DNA of 64,000 nt, from assembly GCA_024696005.1 (NCBI GenBank), contig JAILHF010000051.1:496001-560000 (forward strand), in the 5' to 3' direction. The position numbers and the translations under genes were made by a program. Positions 25,968 to 36,120 of the stretch are shown in pieces (the first letter of the stretch is position 1; every line of letters begins with the position of its first letter). Below the pieces are notes generated by a model, which ran no database searches, was not told the DNA's origin, and was given only the letters and a program-made list of their open reading frames with translations. The stretch is from Lachnospiraceae bacterium (GTDB lineage Bacteria > Bacillota > Clostridia > Lachnospirales > Lachnospiraceae).

Positions 25968-28684
25968 CGCCAGCTCTCTCCCTCTTCTTTCCAGATGCTC
26001 CAGTTCTCTTCTTTGAAAATGCTGTCATGCACGGCATACCAGGGGGCATTGGAGGTATTCACATAGACCGTGCTGCCATCCCGGGGCAGGGAGATGGGGC
26101 ATGCATCCGGCGAAGCGGTCACATGAAGCTCTCCCTTCTTATCCTCATCCGTAAGCCGCTTTCCGGTAAACGGATTGACCGGATCTTCGATGATCCCCTC
26201 CATGGCAAGCAGCGGCACATCCGCATTGGTCATGAAACGATCCGAGACCGTAAAGCCCCTCGCGTCAAAATCCTTTACCAGAAGCAGCGGATTGAACTTC
26301 ATGACATCCAGTTCACCGTCCATGAAGATCATGTCCTTCAGCTGTCCCTGGTCGTAGCCGTGGTCCGCCACAACGATGATCCTGGTATTGTCATACACCC
26401 CCATTTCCCTAAGCCAGTCGAAATACCGTCCCAGCGCCAGCATGGATGCCATGTTCACACAGTAGCATTCGCGGTTGAAGCGGCTGTCGAGGGGCAGGAT
26501 GCTGCCGTCCGCCGCCTCTCTCTTATCCATGTTCCAGGCCAGATTGTCCGTCACATCGACCGGCTCGTAATCCGGCATCTGCAAAAGACAGGGCTCGTGG
26601 GGCGCGATATTGTAGATCATCGTCATTCCCGGCGCTCCCCCCTCGGTGATCTCCGTCAGGTCCGGAAGATGCTCCAGTTCCCGGTACGCGTCAAGGAAAT
26701 AGATATCCAGGTCCTTGTTCGCCGCCGAGTAGGTCAGATAGTTCCCCTCATCATAGAGCGTTTCCGTCAGAAACAGCGGGCAGGAACGCATCAGGCTGTA
26801 AGCCGCCAGATTACGGTCCCTGAGGGACGCCGATGCGGCCTCGTACTCCTCTCCCTCCAGAAACTCGAAGGATAGATTCGCCGCGCGGACGTTCGGAAGC
26901 CCTTCAAAGATCGAAAGGTCCGATACCACCTCATACCCCGCATAGGGCGGATCAAAGGTGTTCACCGCATAGCCCTTCTCTCCGAAAAGGACAGGCATCA
27001 GGGACAGGGCCTCGTCATGCTTGTCCATGAGGCTCGCATCCGACCGGTCATTGATGCGGTCCGGCATGTATTCGTAGCCGCCGTATGCCGGCCCCGAAGC
27101 AAATACCGTTCTCCAGCCGAAGGAGAGTGTATCCGGATACCAGCAGAAGCCGTCGAAACTCGCCTCCAGTTCCGGGCGTTCGTTCATGATGTAGGGGATA
27201 TACGGCGCCAGTGCACGGTCCAGCATGATGAAGATCACGTTCTTCCCGTTCCGGTCCAGCACAAATTCCGTCCCGGTCTCTTCCCTTTTTTCCTCTCCCA
27301 TCCCGCGGTACTCCGCCACGGTCTTCTGCACCTTCACACCCCAGTAGACGCCGCACAGAAGGGATACCGCACAGACCGCCTTTGCCATATGTCCCAAAAG
27401 GCGCCTCCTGTACTTTCCGATCAGCAGCACGATCCCCGCCAGGACCAGGAGTATCCCGAGGTTCAGAAGCTTATCCGGCATTGCCGGCGCGATGGGATGG
27501 TCATACCTGATTTCGGCGTTCATGCTCCCGTACGCCTTTCCGAAGAAAAGGAAATCGACGCAGGAAGCCGCAAGGATCACCCCCAGCACCGATGCGATGC
27601 TCCTGTATTTCCCGGCGTCGGCCATCCGGACAAACAGGCCTCCCCAGACCAGGATCGCTCCCCCGTAGATCAGCATGCAGCGCCCCACATAAAGGAGAGG
27701 GCTTGTGATCTGATAACGGTTGATAAAGTCCTCCGGCGTGGCGGAAATGACATTCAGCGGGATCGTCAGGCCGTAAAGCAAAAACAGGGCCGCCAGTTCC
27801 GCCGCAACGATCCTTCCGTCCCCGGCGCCTGCCGTTTCGGTCCGCTTCCCTTTTCCCCGAAGGAGCCCGCAGAAGAAAAGCACCAGCGGCAGGCACAGCA
27901 GTGCAAAAAACAGGCCGTGTTTTTCCAGCCATCCCGCTTCCTCCAATGCCACCATCCGGTGAAAGGCAAAGTGCAAAGGCGGCACCAGCAGGAGGACCGT
28001 CAGGAAAAACTTCTTGTTCTGTATCACTTTGACATACAGATTCTTGACCAGCGAATAAATGTTGTTGCAGAGCCAGTAAAACACCAGCCCGGAAGGGCAG
28101 TTGTATAACAGGAGCAGAAACACCATGGCCAGCGCCAGGCTCTGCAGCCTGTCCTTCAGGCCGGACTCCTTCAGATACAATGCTCCCGAAAGGAGATTCA
28201 CCACGGTCATCAGGATGGGCAAAAGGTTGAACTCCATTCCGGCAAAACGGATCAGCCGGTCCCTCTCCCCCAGATCGGCGATCGGGCCGAGCTCCTGTCC
28301 CGCCAGCAGGTCACAGTTCGAGAGATAATGGTACGCCGCTATGAAGAAGGGGATCTGCAGCAGCAGGGGAAGGATCCCACGCAATGCATAAGCCGGTTTG
28401 TAGGCCTTTGCGCGGTAATACCTGGCCAGCATCATGCTTCTTTCGTCGCCGGAAAACGTCCTGCGGATGTGCTTAACCCAGCCCTCCATCTCTTTCTGCT
28501 TGGCCCGCTCTCCTGCCTGGAGCGCATCCGCCCGGCTGTAGAGGGGAAGCGTAAGAGTGCTCACCACGATGCTCAAGCCGATCAGGACCACGGAAACGAT
28601 GCCGTATTCCCGATTCAGAGTATAAACCACCGTATCCAGCAGATATTCCAAAGGTTGTATCAGCAGTGAAAACAGGACCTGCAT
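25964..28684 (-). CDS. YidC-like/sulfatase fusion membrane protein
   Basis: A 906-aa member of the family. The YidC-like part has LLIQPLEYLLDTV, TM1 ending VVSTLTLPLY (Ser 42 in place of the groove Arg), GILPLLLQIPFF about 103-114 and SGLVFYWLCNN about 198-208. Further TMs run to about 450. The extracytoplasmic domain shows IMLDRA (Asp 489), Thr 526 in GWRTVF before GGYEY, APHEP (His 696), ADHG (Asp 774-Gly 776), FMTNADVP and DPVNPFTG, and the conserved tail NWSIWKE. These are the metal and nucleophile positions of the sulfatase/LtaS superfamily. It starts 13 bases after another fusion gene, with AAAGGGTGGATGA before the ATG, and overlaps the next gene by 4 bp. Confidence 0.87.
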   Translation of the reverse strand: MQVLFSLLIQPLEYLLDTVVYTLNREYGIVSVVLIGLSIVVSTLTLPLYSRADALQAGERAKQKEMEGWVKHIRRTFSGDERSMMLARYYRAKAYKPAYALRGILPLLLQIPFFIAAYHYLSNCDLLAGQELGPIADLGERDRLIRFAGMEFNLLPILMTVVNLLSGALYLKESGLKDRLQSLALAMVFLLLLYNCPSGLVFYWLCNNIYSLVKNLYVKVIQNKKFFLTVLLLVPPLHFAFHRMVALEEAGWLEKHGLFFALLCLPLVLFFCGLLRGKGKRTETAGAGDGRIVAAELAALFLLYGLTIPLNVISATPEDFINRYQITSPLLYVGRCMLIYGGAILVWGGLFVRMADAGKYRSIASVLGVILAASCVDFLFFGKAYGSMNAEIRYDHPIAPAMPDKLLNLGILLVLAGIVLLIGKYRRRLLGHMAKAVCAVSLLCGVYWGVKVQKTVAEYRGMGEEKREETGTEFVLDRNGKNVIFIMLDRALAPYIPYIMNERPELEASFDGFCWYPDTLSFGWRTVFASGPAYGGYEYMPDRINDRSDASLMDKHDEALSLMPVLFGEKGYAVNTFDPPYAGYEVVSDLSIFEGLPNVRAANLSFEFLEGEEYEAASASLRDRNLAAYSLMRSCPLFLTETLYDEGNYLTYSAANKDLDIYFLDAYRELEHLPDLTEITEGGAPGMTMIYNIAPHEPCLLQMPDYEPVDVTDNLAWNMDKREAADGSILPLDSRFNRECYCVNMASMLALGRYFDWLREMGVYDNTRIIVVADHGYDQGQLKDMIFMDGELDVMKFNPLLLVKDFDARGFTVSDRFMTNADVPLLAMEGIIEDPVNPFTGKRLTDEDKKGELHVTASPDACPISLPRDGSTVYVNTSNAPWYAVHDSIFKEENWSIWKEEGESWR

Positions 28685-28697
28685 TCATCCACCCTTT

Positions 28698-31241
28698 CTA
28701 GCGGGAAAAGACCGTGTACTCGTTCGGGTCAAAGATATTGTTGTTCACCTTAAGCCAGGGGCAGTTTTCCGGCAAAAACGTATTCCCGTTATTGACCCGG
28801 ATGATGTCGGTGATCTGGCCGAGGATGATCTCCACTCCCTGCTCCTTCGGGCTGCTGTCGATAGGATTGCCCGTATACGGATTCACCGGGGAATCGATCA
28901 GCCCGGCTGTCGCCAGCGTCGGCGTATCCGCATTTGACATGAAGGTGTAATCTGTGCCCACCTCCCTGCTGCCGAAATCCTTCACCATCAGCAGGGGGTT
29001 GATCGCTTCGATATCGAACTTCTCCTCTCCATAGTAAAAGAGCATGTCCTCGAACTGGTAAAGGTTCCAGCCATGGTCCGCCACCAGTATGATCCTTGTG
29101 TTGTCATAAACCCCTTCCCTGCGCATGTAGTCAAACAGCTTGCCCAGGGTTTTAAAGGCCAGCATGTTCACGTGATAATGCCCTGTACAGTAGATCCGGC
29201 TGAAGGCATTGCCGAAATTGCATTCCAGACCGCCGCAGCTGATCGACTCGGGCAGGGAATCGATGGACGCCCCGGCCGCCCCCAGGGTATAATCCGGCGG
29301 ATTCAGGACCATGGGCTCATGCGTCGTGCAGTTGCTCATCATCAGGAAGGTATTGCAGTCCTCATCCGTGATCCTTGCGATATCGTCAAGAGCCTCCAGC
29401 GCATCGTAATTGTTCATCAGGGAGGGATTGAGATACTGCACCTGCCCTTCGGCACTCAGATAGGCACCTTCATCATAGATATAGTCCTTCAGGAATTCCG
29501 GCGCGATGCGGTACAGCGAAAAATAGAACAGGTTCCGTTCGATCGCCTCCACGACCTTCGGGCCGTAGGTCTCATTCGGAAGGAAATAGGACAGATTGAA
29601 GGCGTTCACCCCTTCCATCCCGTCATAGATCGACATGTCGCCGAGCGCATGGTAATTCCCGTAAGGGATATCCGTTGCCGTCACACGCCAGCCTGCCGAG
29701 GAAAAAACGGAGGGCAGGACTTTCATCGCCTCGTTGTGCTTGTCCACCAGCTTTTCGTCCTTCCGTGCGTTGATCGCTGCCGGCGAATAATCGTAGCCCC
29801 CGAAAAGGGCGGGCGCGGCGTAATTGGTCAGCAGCCCCAGGGAGGCCGTGTTGGGATACCAGGTAAAGCCGTCAAACTGCTCCAGGATCCGGGGATCCTC
29901 GGCAAAGATATAAGGCACGTAGCGGCTCACGGCCCTATCCAGCATGATGACCATCACGTTCTTTCCCGTGCGGCTTAAGGTATAGCTCCGCTCCTGCTCG
30001 TTCACCCGCTCAAGCTGCGCTTCCGTTTCGGCCATCCCCTTCCGGATCGCGGCGATGTCCCGCGCCGAGAAAAGAAGGAGCGTGAGCAGGGAGATGACCA
30101 AAACGCTCTTTGTGAACGCCGGGAAGCGGATGGCAAGCGCGATCACGAGTGCGAAAAACGCCAAAAGCAGAAACAGATTGAAGAACATGCGCAGGGGAGG
30201 GATCGTCTCTGCCGGGCTTATGAAGTTCAGCACCGGTGAAAGGCTTCCGCCCTCGTACAGAAAAAGGAAATAGTCGACCCAGCACATGACCGCGATCGAC
30301 AGCTCCAGATAACGGAAGATGCGGCGCGCCCTGTCAGAGGCGGTATAATACAACACCGCTCCCCACAGAAGGAATCCGAGGCAGATGGCGAAGGTCACCC
30401 AGACGTAATGCTCGGGCTGATACTCGCTGATCCCCAGGGTGAAGGAGGAGGGTTCCGACGAAAGCAGCCCAACCGGGATCACAAGCCCCAGAAAGACCGC
30501 CGTGTTCAGGCCGGCCAGCAGAAAAACGCCCCACTCCGCTTTTGCCCTCTTTTTGCGCTCTCCGCCTTCGGCCGTCGCCGGCTTTTTCCGAAACAGCGCG
30601 ATCAGATTCCGTCCCAGGGAAAAGAGATTGTTGATGGTCCAGTAGATCACCAGCCCGGAGGGGGAAGCATACAGAAGGATCAGAAACACCACTGCCAGAA
30701 GGTAAACCTGAACCTTCTGCCAGAGCTGTGTCCCTCTGGTATAGAGAGCCCCGGCCACGATATTGATGACCGTCATGAGGATCGGAAGGATGTTGATCTT
30801 TTGGCCCGCAACGGAAAGCAGGCCGTCCGGGGCCGTCAGACCGTGAAAGCATAAAAAGGAAGCATCCTCCAAGATGTGAAGATTGGAAAAGAATACATAA
30901 GCCGCGATAAAAAAGGGAACCTGGAGCATGAGAGGAAGCAGGGTCTTCAGCGAAGACAGCGGATGATACCCCGCCAGTTTATAATAGTAATTCTGCATCA
31001 TCAGGCGTTCATCGCCCCTGAAGCCCCGGTCGATCATCTTCCGGTAGCGCTCGGTCTTTTTCTGCTTTTCCTGCTCCCGCGAACTGAGGCGTTCCGCACT
31101 GGCATAAAGAGGAAGCAGAAGGATATTCAGAAGGATGCTGACGATGACAAGCGTAAGACCGGGATCATGAACCAGCTTATCGATGCTGCAGAACAGGGTT
31201 TCCAATATGATTTCCAATGGTCTGATGATAATATAACGCAT
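28698..31241 (-). CDS. YidC-like/sulfatase fusion membrane protein
   Basis: An 847-aa member, the shortest. YidC-like part: IIIRPLEIILETLF, SILLNILLLPLY (Asn 39 for the groove Arg), LLPLMLQVPFF about 101-111, SGLVIYWTINN about 195-205. The middle membrane region is shorter than in the paralogs. Sulfatase part: IMLDRA (Asp 435), Thr 472 in GLLTNY before GGYDY, TTHEP (His 641), ADHG (Asp 722-Gly 724), FMSNAD. The C-terminal tail is divergent (ends EYTVFSR instead of NWSIWKE). The ATG at 31241 is preceded by GGGGAG at 8 bases; the longer frame from 31268 has no ribosome binding site. It has its own promoter, unlike its two neighbours. Confidence 0.87.
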   Translation of the reverse strand: MRYIIIRPLEIILETLFCSIDKLVHDPGLTLVIVSILLNILLLPLYASAERLSSREQEKQKKTERYRKMIDRGFRGDERLMMQNYYYKLAGYHPLSSLKTLLPLMLQVPFFIAAYVFFSNLHILEDASFLCFHGLTAPDGLLSVAGQKINILPILMTVINIVAGALYTRGTQLWQKVQVYLLAVVFLILLYASPSGLVIYWTINNLFSLGRNLIALFRKKPATAEGGERKKRAKAEWGVFLLAGLNTAVFLGLVIPVGLLSSEPSSFTLGISEYQPEHYVWVTFAICLGFLLWGAVLYYTASDRARRIFRYLELSIAVMCWVDYFLFLYEGGSLSPVLNFISPAETIPPLRMFFNLFLLLAFFALVIALAIRFPAFTKSVLVISLLTLLLFSARDIAAIRKGMAETEAQLERVNEQERSYTLSRTGKNVMVIMLDRAVSRYVPYIFAEDPRILEQFDGFTWYPNTASLGLLTNYAAPALFGGYDYSPAAINARKDEKLVDKHNEAMKVLPSVFSSAGWRVTATDIPYGNYHALGDMSIYDGMEGVNAFNLSYFLPNETYGPKVVEAIERNLFYFSLYRIAPEFLKDYIYDEGAYLSAEGQVQYLNPSLMNNYDALEALDDIARITDEDCNTFLMMSNCTTHEPMVLNPPDYTLGAAGASIDSLPESISCGGLECNFGNAFSRIYCTGHYHVNMLAFKTLGKLFDYMRREGVYDNTRIILVADHGWNLYQFEDMLFYYGEEKFDIEAINPLLMVKDFGSREVGTDYTFMSNADTPTLATAGLIDSPVNPYTGNPIDSSPKEQGVEIILGQITDIIRVNNGNTFLPENCPWLKVNNNIFDPNEYTVFSR

Positions 31242-31281
31242 CCCGGCTTCTCCCCACACGATGATCAAAACAACCGTTTTT

Positions 31282-31310
31282 ATGATATCACATACAGACT
31301 ATATCCGCAA
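31282..31310 (-). promoter_or_regulatory. Promoter before the 28698-31241 gene
   Basis: Minus-strand TTGCGG (31305-31310), 17 bases, TATCAT (31282-31287) with TGTGA before the -10. It lies in the gap between two fusion genes, just after the hairpin element. Confidence 0.6.
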
Positions 31311-31326
31311 ACCCGCCCGGCCGTAT

Positions 31327-31360
31327 CCCGGCCCGCAGCGGAATGCGTGGCCGGGGCCGG
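31327..31360 (+). repeat. Dispersed GC-rich hairpin element (REP-like), copy 1
   Basis: CCGGCCCGCAGCGGAATGCG followed by TGGCCGGGGCCGG folds into a GC stem. The same CGGCCCGCAG, GCAGCGGA and TGCGTGGC blocks recur at 55281-55317 and 58279-58320. It may also act as an attenuator between the two fusion genes. Confidence 0.6.
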
Positions 31361-31375
31361 ACAGCTGCTTAAGGC

Positions 31376-34036
31376 TCAGCGTCCGCCGGCGTGGAAGATC
31401 CAGCTTTCGTCCTCAAAGATCCCCTTGTCCGGATCCACCTCGTACCAGTCCTCTCCGCTGTTTTCCAGTCCGCCGTCCACCGACAGGACACCCCGGATCG
31501 TTGTCACCTTAAGCGGCCTCACGTTCTTTTGCTCCGCGGAAATGGCAGCCCCCGTGAAGGGATTGACCGGATCCGTGATCAGGCCCTCGCAGGCGATCCA
31601 AGGCGTATCGGCATTGGTCATGAATTCCTCCGATACCGTAAAGCCCTCCGCGTCAAAATCCTTCACCATCAAAAGGGCATTGTAGCGTTCCAGGTCAAGG
31701 GTGCCTTCTTTTCCGACCGGCGATATGATCATTTCCGGGAATTCCGCGAAATCGCAGCCGTGATCCGCCACGATGATGATCCTGGTATTGTCATAGACGC
31801 CCTCGTTCTTCATCCAATCCAGCCATTCCCCGATCCGAAGGATCGCTGCCATGTTCACCTGATAGTTCAGGTTATCCAGAAAGGGCGTTCCCGCAAAGGC
31901 ACTGTTATCCGGCTCCTCAAGGGAAGGCGTGTAATCGGGCATCCGAAGTTTCGTGGGTTCATGGGTCGTCATGTTGTACAGGAAGGTAAAGCTTCCCTGT
32001 CCTTCCGTGACACCCGTGATCTCGTCAAGCTTGTCCAGAACGGCGTAGGCCGCCATGAAGGTCACGTTCTGCGGCCGCTCAAAACCCAGATAATTGCCCC
32101 AGTCGTATACCGAAGGAGCCAGAAGCTCCGGCATCATCCGAAAGAAGCTGTACATGAAGAAGTTGCGTTCCACAATGCGCAGGCTCTTCCCGGCCATGGT
32201 CTTGTCCGTATACTTTCCGATCAGGTCATAGGCCTCGATGCCGGGATGATCCCGAAAGATATAGGACCTGCTGTTTTCGAATTCCCCGGTGGAAACCGTA
32301 TCCAGCATGGTTGTCCGGTATCCGGCTTCGCTGAAGAGCACCGGGAGCACCTTCTGCGCCTCGCTGCGCAGTTCGGGCCCCGTCATCCCCTCCCGTCTGC
32401 CGAAGGCATCCGGCGCATATTCGTACCCGCCATAGGTGGCATAGATCCCGGAGTTGGTGACCGGTCCGAACGAGATCGTATTCGGATAAAAGATAAAACC
32501 GCTGTAGGTCTCTTTCAACTCCGGCTTTTCTTCCAGCATATAGGGGATATAGGCTCCGATCGCCCGGTCGAGCAGTACGATCACCACATTCTTCCCGTCC
32601 GACGACAGGCTGATCTTCTCCTCCCCGCTGCCCGCATCCAGATCTGCCCTTCCGTTCATGAGCGTGCAGGTCTTCACAAAATCCCGTCCTGCCATCACGC
32701 TCACGCAGATGCAGGCCACAACAAGGAATATGGACAGATCACGTTTCTTTTCATAGAAGAGATACAGGATCAGCGGAAGCATCAGCATCAAAACGAGATT
32801 CCATACCAGGCTGTTGCCGTAAAAATCCGGCACCAGAGCATACACCAGATTGGAGCCTATGGTCGTAAGCCCTTTCCCGAAAAACACAAAGTTAAAGAGT
32901 GCCCCCAGGCTGACGCAGGACAAAAGAAAGGCTGCTTTCTCCGCCGCCTTCTTCGTCATCAGCACATAGAGCACCGCCCCCATCACGCCGAAGAAGCCCA
33001 GCCCGATCATAGCGGTACGGAAACAGTAGACCAGCGGCTGGTCCACCTGTCCTTCCACGATGAACTCCAGCGGGGACGCCGCCAGGAGATTTAACGGGAT
33101 CCAGACACCCGCCAGCAGGAACAGAAGCAGAAGGCTCAGCCCCCACATTCTCGCTCCGGCCTTTTTGTCATCCGCCGCAGGCTCCTCCCCCTTCTGCTTT
33201 GCATAGCGGGACAGCAGCAGGAAGATCACAGCCATGAGCAGACAGAAACCTGCAACGATCAGGATCTGGGTCTTTAAGTCCGCATCCTCCGATCCCGTAA
33301 GGAAACCCACGGCAAAATAGAGCAGAAATGCAAGGCCTGCCCCCACTCCCCAGCGGCGCGGATGCTTAGCGTATTTCATGACCAGGTTCTTCCCAAGGGA
33401 AAAGAGATTGTTGCAGGTCCAGTAGATCACCAGGCCCGAGGGGCTGCCATAGAGAAGCAGAAGAAAGATCAGCGGAAAAAGGAAAAGCTTCCATTTCTCC
33501 TTCCCGCGCAGATCCTTCCCGTAGATCATGCCCGATACGATGTTGATCAATGTCATCAGGATGGGCAGCAGGTTGATCTGCCATCCGCCGAAAGATAAAA
33601 GCGCGTCCGGCAATCCCAGATCCGCCACCGGCCCGAAGCTCTTTCCTTCCAGCTGGCGGCAGTTCGAAAGCAGGTGATACGCCGCGGCAAAAAAGGGGAT
33701 CTGCAGCAAAAGCGAGATCGTCCCCATAAAGCTCATGGTGGGATTGTAATGCCGTATCGCATAGAACTTCTGCAGGATAAAAAAGCGTTCGTCTCCGCTG
33801 AACGCTTTTCCGATATGCCGCTTCCACTTATCCAGAGACTCTTTTTTTCTCCGTTCTTCCTCTTCAACCTTCTCTGCCCTCAGGTAGAGGGGCAGCGTTA
33901 AGAGGCTGACCATCATGCTAAGGCCGGCCAGGGCGTAGGCCGCCGGATGGCCGAAGCGGCTGATGATGCAGAAAAAGATCTCCAGGATGTATTCCACAGG
34001 CCTGACAAAGACCAGATACAGCACTTCCATCGTCAA
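31376..34036 (-). CDS. YidC-like/sulfatase fusion membrane protein (next to lepA)
   Basis: An 886-aa member. YidC-like part: VRPVEYILEIFF, MMVSLLTLPLY (Ser 44 for the groove Arg), ISLLLQIPFF about 107-116, SGLVIYWTCNN about 200-210. Middle TMs to about 450. Sulfatase part: VLLDRA (Asp 490), Thr 527 in GPVTNS before GGYEY, TTHEP (His 692), ADHG (Asp 768-Gly 770), FMTNAD, DPVNPFTG. The residues around the nucleophile differ most from the paralogs and the tail lacks the NWSIWKE ending, hinting at a different substrate. The start is either TTG at 34036 (GAGGA 7 bases upstream, inside the lepA end) or ATG at 34030. It follows lepA by three bases. Confidence 0.85.
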   Translation of the reverse strand: MTMEVLYLVFVRPVEYILEIFFCIISRFGHPAAYALAGLSMMVSLLTLPLYLRAEKVEEEERRKKESLDKWKRHIGKAFSGDERFFILQKFYAIRHYNPTMSFMGTISLLLQIPFFAAAYHLLSNCRQLEGKSFGPVADLGLPDALLSFGGWQINLLPILMTLINIVSGMIYGKDLRGKEKWKLFLFPLIFLLLLYGSPSGLVIYWTCNNLFSLGKNLVMKYAKHPRRWGVGAGLAFLLYFAVGFLTGSEDADLKTQILIVAGFCLLMAVIFLLLSRYAKQKGEEPAADDKKAGARMWGLSLLLLFLLAGVWIPLNLLAASPLEFIVEGQVDQPLVYCFRTAMIGLGFFGVMGAVLYVLMTKKAAEKAAFLLSCVSLGALFNFVFFGKGLTTIGSNLVYALVPDFYGNSLVWNLVLMLMLPLILYLFYEKKRDLSIFLVVACICVSVMAGRDFVKTCTLMNGRADLDAGSGEEKISLSSDGKNVVIVLLDRAIGAYIPYMLEEKPELKETYSGFIFYPNTISFGPVTNSGIYATYGGYEYAPDAFGRREGMTGPELRSEAQKVLPVLFSEAGYRTTMLDTVSTGEFENSRSYIFRDHPGIEAYDLIGKYTDKTMAGKSLRIVERNFFMYSFFRMMPELLAPSVYDWGNYLGFERPQNVTFMAAYAVLDKLDEITGVTEGQGSFTFLYNMTTHEPTKLRMPDYTPSLEEPDNSAFAGTPFLDNLNYQVNMAAILRIGEWLDWMKNEGVYDNTRIIIVADHGCDFAEFPEMIISPVGKEGTLDLERYNALLMVKDFDAEGFTVSEEFMTNADTPWIACEGLITDPVNPFTGAAISAEQKNVRPLKVTTIRGVLSVDGGLENSGEDWYEVDPDKGIFEDESWIFHAGGR

Positions 34037-34039
34037 ATA

Positions 34040-35848
34040 TCATTCCTCATCCAGCTTCAGCACGCTCATGAACGCGCTCTGCGGGATCTCCACGTTTCCT
34101 ACCTGGCGCATGCGCTTTTTGCCTTCCTTCTGCTTTTCCAGCAGCTTTTTCTTTCGCGTGATGTCGCCGCCGTAGCACTTTGCCAGCACATCCTTTCGCA
34201 TGGCCTTGACGGTCTCCCTGGCGATCACCTTGCCGCCTACGGCTGCCTGGATCGGGATCTCAAAGAGATGCCTGGGGATCTCGTCCTTCAGACGCTCGCA
34301 CATGCGGCGGCCGCGTTCATAGGCACTGTCCGCGTGCACGATGAACGAAAGGGCATCCACTTCCTCCTTATTGATAAGGATATCCAGCTTGACCAGCTTT
34401 GACGTCTCGTAACCCTTCATGTCATAGTCGAAGGATGCATAGCCCTTGGAACGGGATTTGAGCGCGTCAAAGAAGTCGTAGATGATCTCGTTTAAGGGCA
34501 GTTCATATTTGAGCAGGGCACGGTTCGCCTCGATGTATTCCATCGAAAGGTAACGTCCCCTTCTTTCCTGGCAGAGCTCCATGATGGGACCGATGTAGTC
34601 CTTGGTCACCATGATCTCGGCCGACACGATGGGTTCCTCCATGTGGTCGATCTCGGAAGGATCCGGCAGATTGGAGGGATTTGTCAGCTCGATGAGCTCC
34701 CCGTTCGTCTTATATACCTTGTAGACGACACCGGGGGCCGTGGTCACCAGATCCAGATCGTATTCCCGTTCCAGACGCTCCTGTATCACCTCCAGATGCA
34801 GCAGTCCCAGGAAGCCGCAGCGGAAGCCGAAGCCCAGCGCCACGGAAGTCTCCGGCTCATAATAGAGCGAAGCGTCATTGAGCGTGAGCTTTTCCAGCGC
34901 ATCCTTCAGATCGGGATACTTGGCGCCGTCCGCGGGATAGAGCCCGCAATAGACCATGCTCAGCACCTTCTTATAGCCGGGAAGCGCCTCGGCACAAGGC
35001 CGGTCCGCTTCCGTCACCGTGTCACCCACGGCCGTGTCTTTCACATTTTTGATGGAAGCCGTAAGGTAACCGACCATGCCGGCCGAAAGCTCCTCGCAGG
35101 GAATGAACTGTCCCGCTCCGAACCAGCCCACTTCCACCACTTCCGCCACCGCGCCGGTGGCCATCATGCGCACACGCGTACCCTTCTTTACCCTGCCGTC
35201 AACGATGCGCATGAAAACGATCACGCCCTTGTAGGGGTCGTAGAGCGAATCAAAGATCAGCGCCTTGAGCGGTGCATCCGCATCCCCTTTCGGTGCGGGC
35301 ACCTTTTCCACGATCGCTTCGAGTACCTCCTCGATGCCGGTCCCCTGTTTTGCGGAGATCAGCGGTGCATCCTGGGCCTCGATCCCGATCACATCCTCGA
35401 TCTCTTCCTTTACCCGCTCCGGCTCCGCGCTGGGCAGATCGATCTTGTTGATGACCGGAAAGACTTCCAGATCATGATCCAGTGCCAGATACACATTGGC
35501 CAGTGTCTGGGCCTCGATGCCCTGCGCCGCATCCACGACCAGGACCGCGCCGTCGCAGGCAGCCAGCGCCCGGCTCACCTCGTAATTAAAGTCCACATGT
35601 CCCGGGGTATCGATCAGGTTCAGGACATACTCCTTCCCGTCACGCGCCTTGTAGATCGTGCGGACGGCCTGGGCCTTGATCGTGATCCCGCGTTCCCGTT
35701 CCAGGTCCATATTATCCAGGACCTGCTCCTGCATCTCCCGTTCCGTCAAAAGGCCTGTCTTTTCTATGATACGATCGGCCAGTGTGGATTTCCCGTGGTC
35801 GATATGCGCTACAATGCAGAAATTTCTGATGTTTTCCTGTCCGTTCAT
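34040..35848 (-). CDS. lepA: Elongation factor 4 (LepA)
   Basis: A 602-aa translational GTPase that binds ribosomes and remodels stalled or misplaced complexes. G1 is [13 protein letters not shown] near the N-terminus, followed by [10 protein letters not shown] (G2), DTPGHVDF (G3) and NKIDLPSA (G4), then EF-G-like domains II, III and V and the LepA-specific C-terminal domain ([37 protein letters not shown]). Length and motifs match the family. A good promoter lies upstream. Its stop is three bases from the start of a fusion gene, so the envelope genes are probably co-transcribed with it. Confidence 0.98.
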   Translation of the reverse strand: MNGQENIRNFCIVAHIDHGKSTLADRIIEKTGLLTEREMQEQVLDNMDLERERGITIKAQAVRTIYKARDGKEYVLNLIDTPGHVDFNYEVSRALAACDGAVLVVDAAQGIEAQTLANVYLALDHDLEVFPVINKIDLPSAEPERVKEEIEDVIGIEAQDAPLISAKQGTGIEEVLEAIVEKVPAPKGDADAPLKALIFDSLYDPYKGVIVFMRIVDGRVKKGTRVRMMATGAVAEVVEVGWFGAGQFIPCEELSAGMVGYLTASIKNVKDTAVGDTVTEADRPCAEALPGYKKVLSMVYCGLYPADGAKYPDLKDALEKLTLNDASLYYEPETSVALGFGFRCGFLGLLHLEVIQERLEREYDLDLVTTAPGVVYKVYKTNGELIELTNPSNLPDPSEIDHMEEPIVSAEIMVTKDYIGPIMELCQERRGRYLSMEYIEANRALLKYELPLNEIIYDFFDALKSRSKGYASFDYDMKGYETSKLVKLDILINKEEVDALSFIVHADSAYERGRRMCERLKDEIPRHLFEIPIQAAVGGKVIARETVKAMRKDVLAKCYGGDITRKKKLLEKQKEGKKRMRQVGNVEIPQSAFMSVLKLDEE

Positions 35849-35909
35849 GCTTTCCGTGTTTCCCTCTTTACCGTAACAATTTCCCGTTTTCGGGTACAGA
35901 TACCGATAA

Positions 35910-35938
35910 ATGGTATCATATCCCCCTTCTTATTTCAA
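35910..35938 (-). promoter_or_regulatory. Promoter of lepA and the following genes
   Basis: Minus-strand TTGAAA (35933-35938), 17-base spacer, TACCAT (35910-35915) with TGA before it. Divergent from the promoter at 36023-36031. Confidence 0.6.
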
Positions 35939-36022
35939 GCGTGTTACGATCCGCCCCTTCGTGCAGGATAGAACATCGTAAAGCAGGCCCGACAAAAATC
36001 TCTACTCATTCTCCGCATGATG

Positions 36023-36031
36023 TGGTATAAT
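36023..36031 (+). promoter_or_regulatory. Extended -10 promoter
   Basis: TGGTATAAT gives an extended -10; no good -35 is present. The next gene starts 90 bases downstream. An ATG at 36040 opens a 36-codon frame ending at 36150, only nine bases after the -10. Confidence 0.55.
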
Positions 36032-36120
36032 AAACCCTATGTCAAAATCCGTTGCTGTTTTGCGGCCGAACGGTCGCCGGACGCAACAGGAAATCCATGC
36101 TTTGTTACGGGAGATCACAC

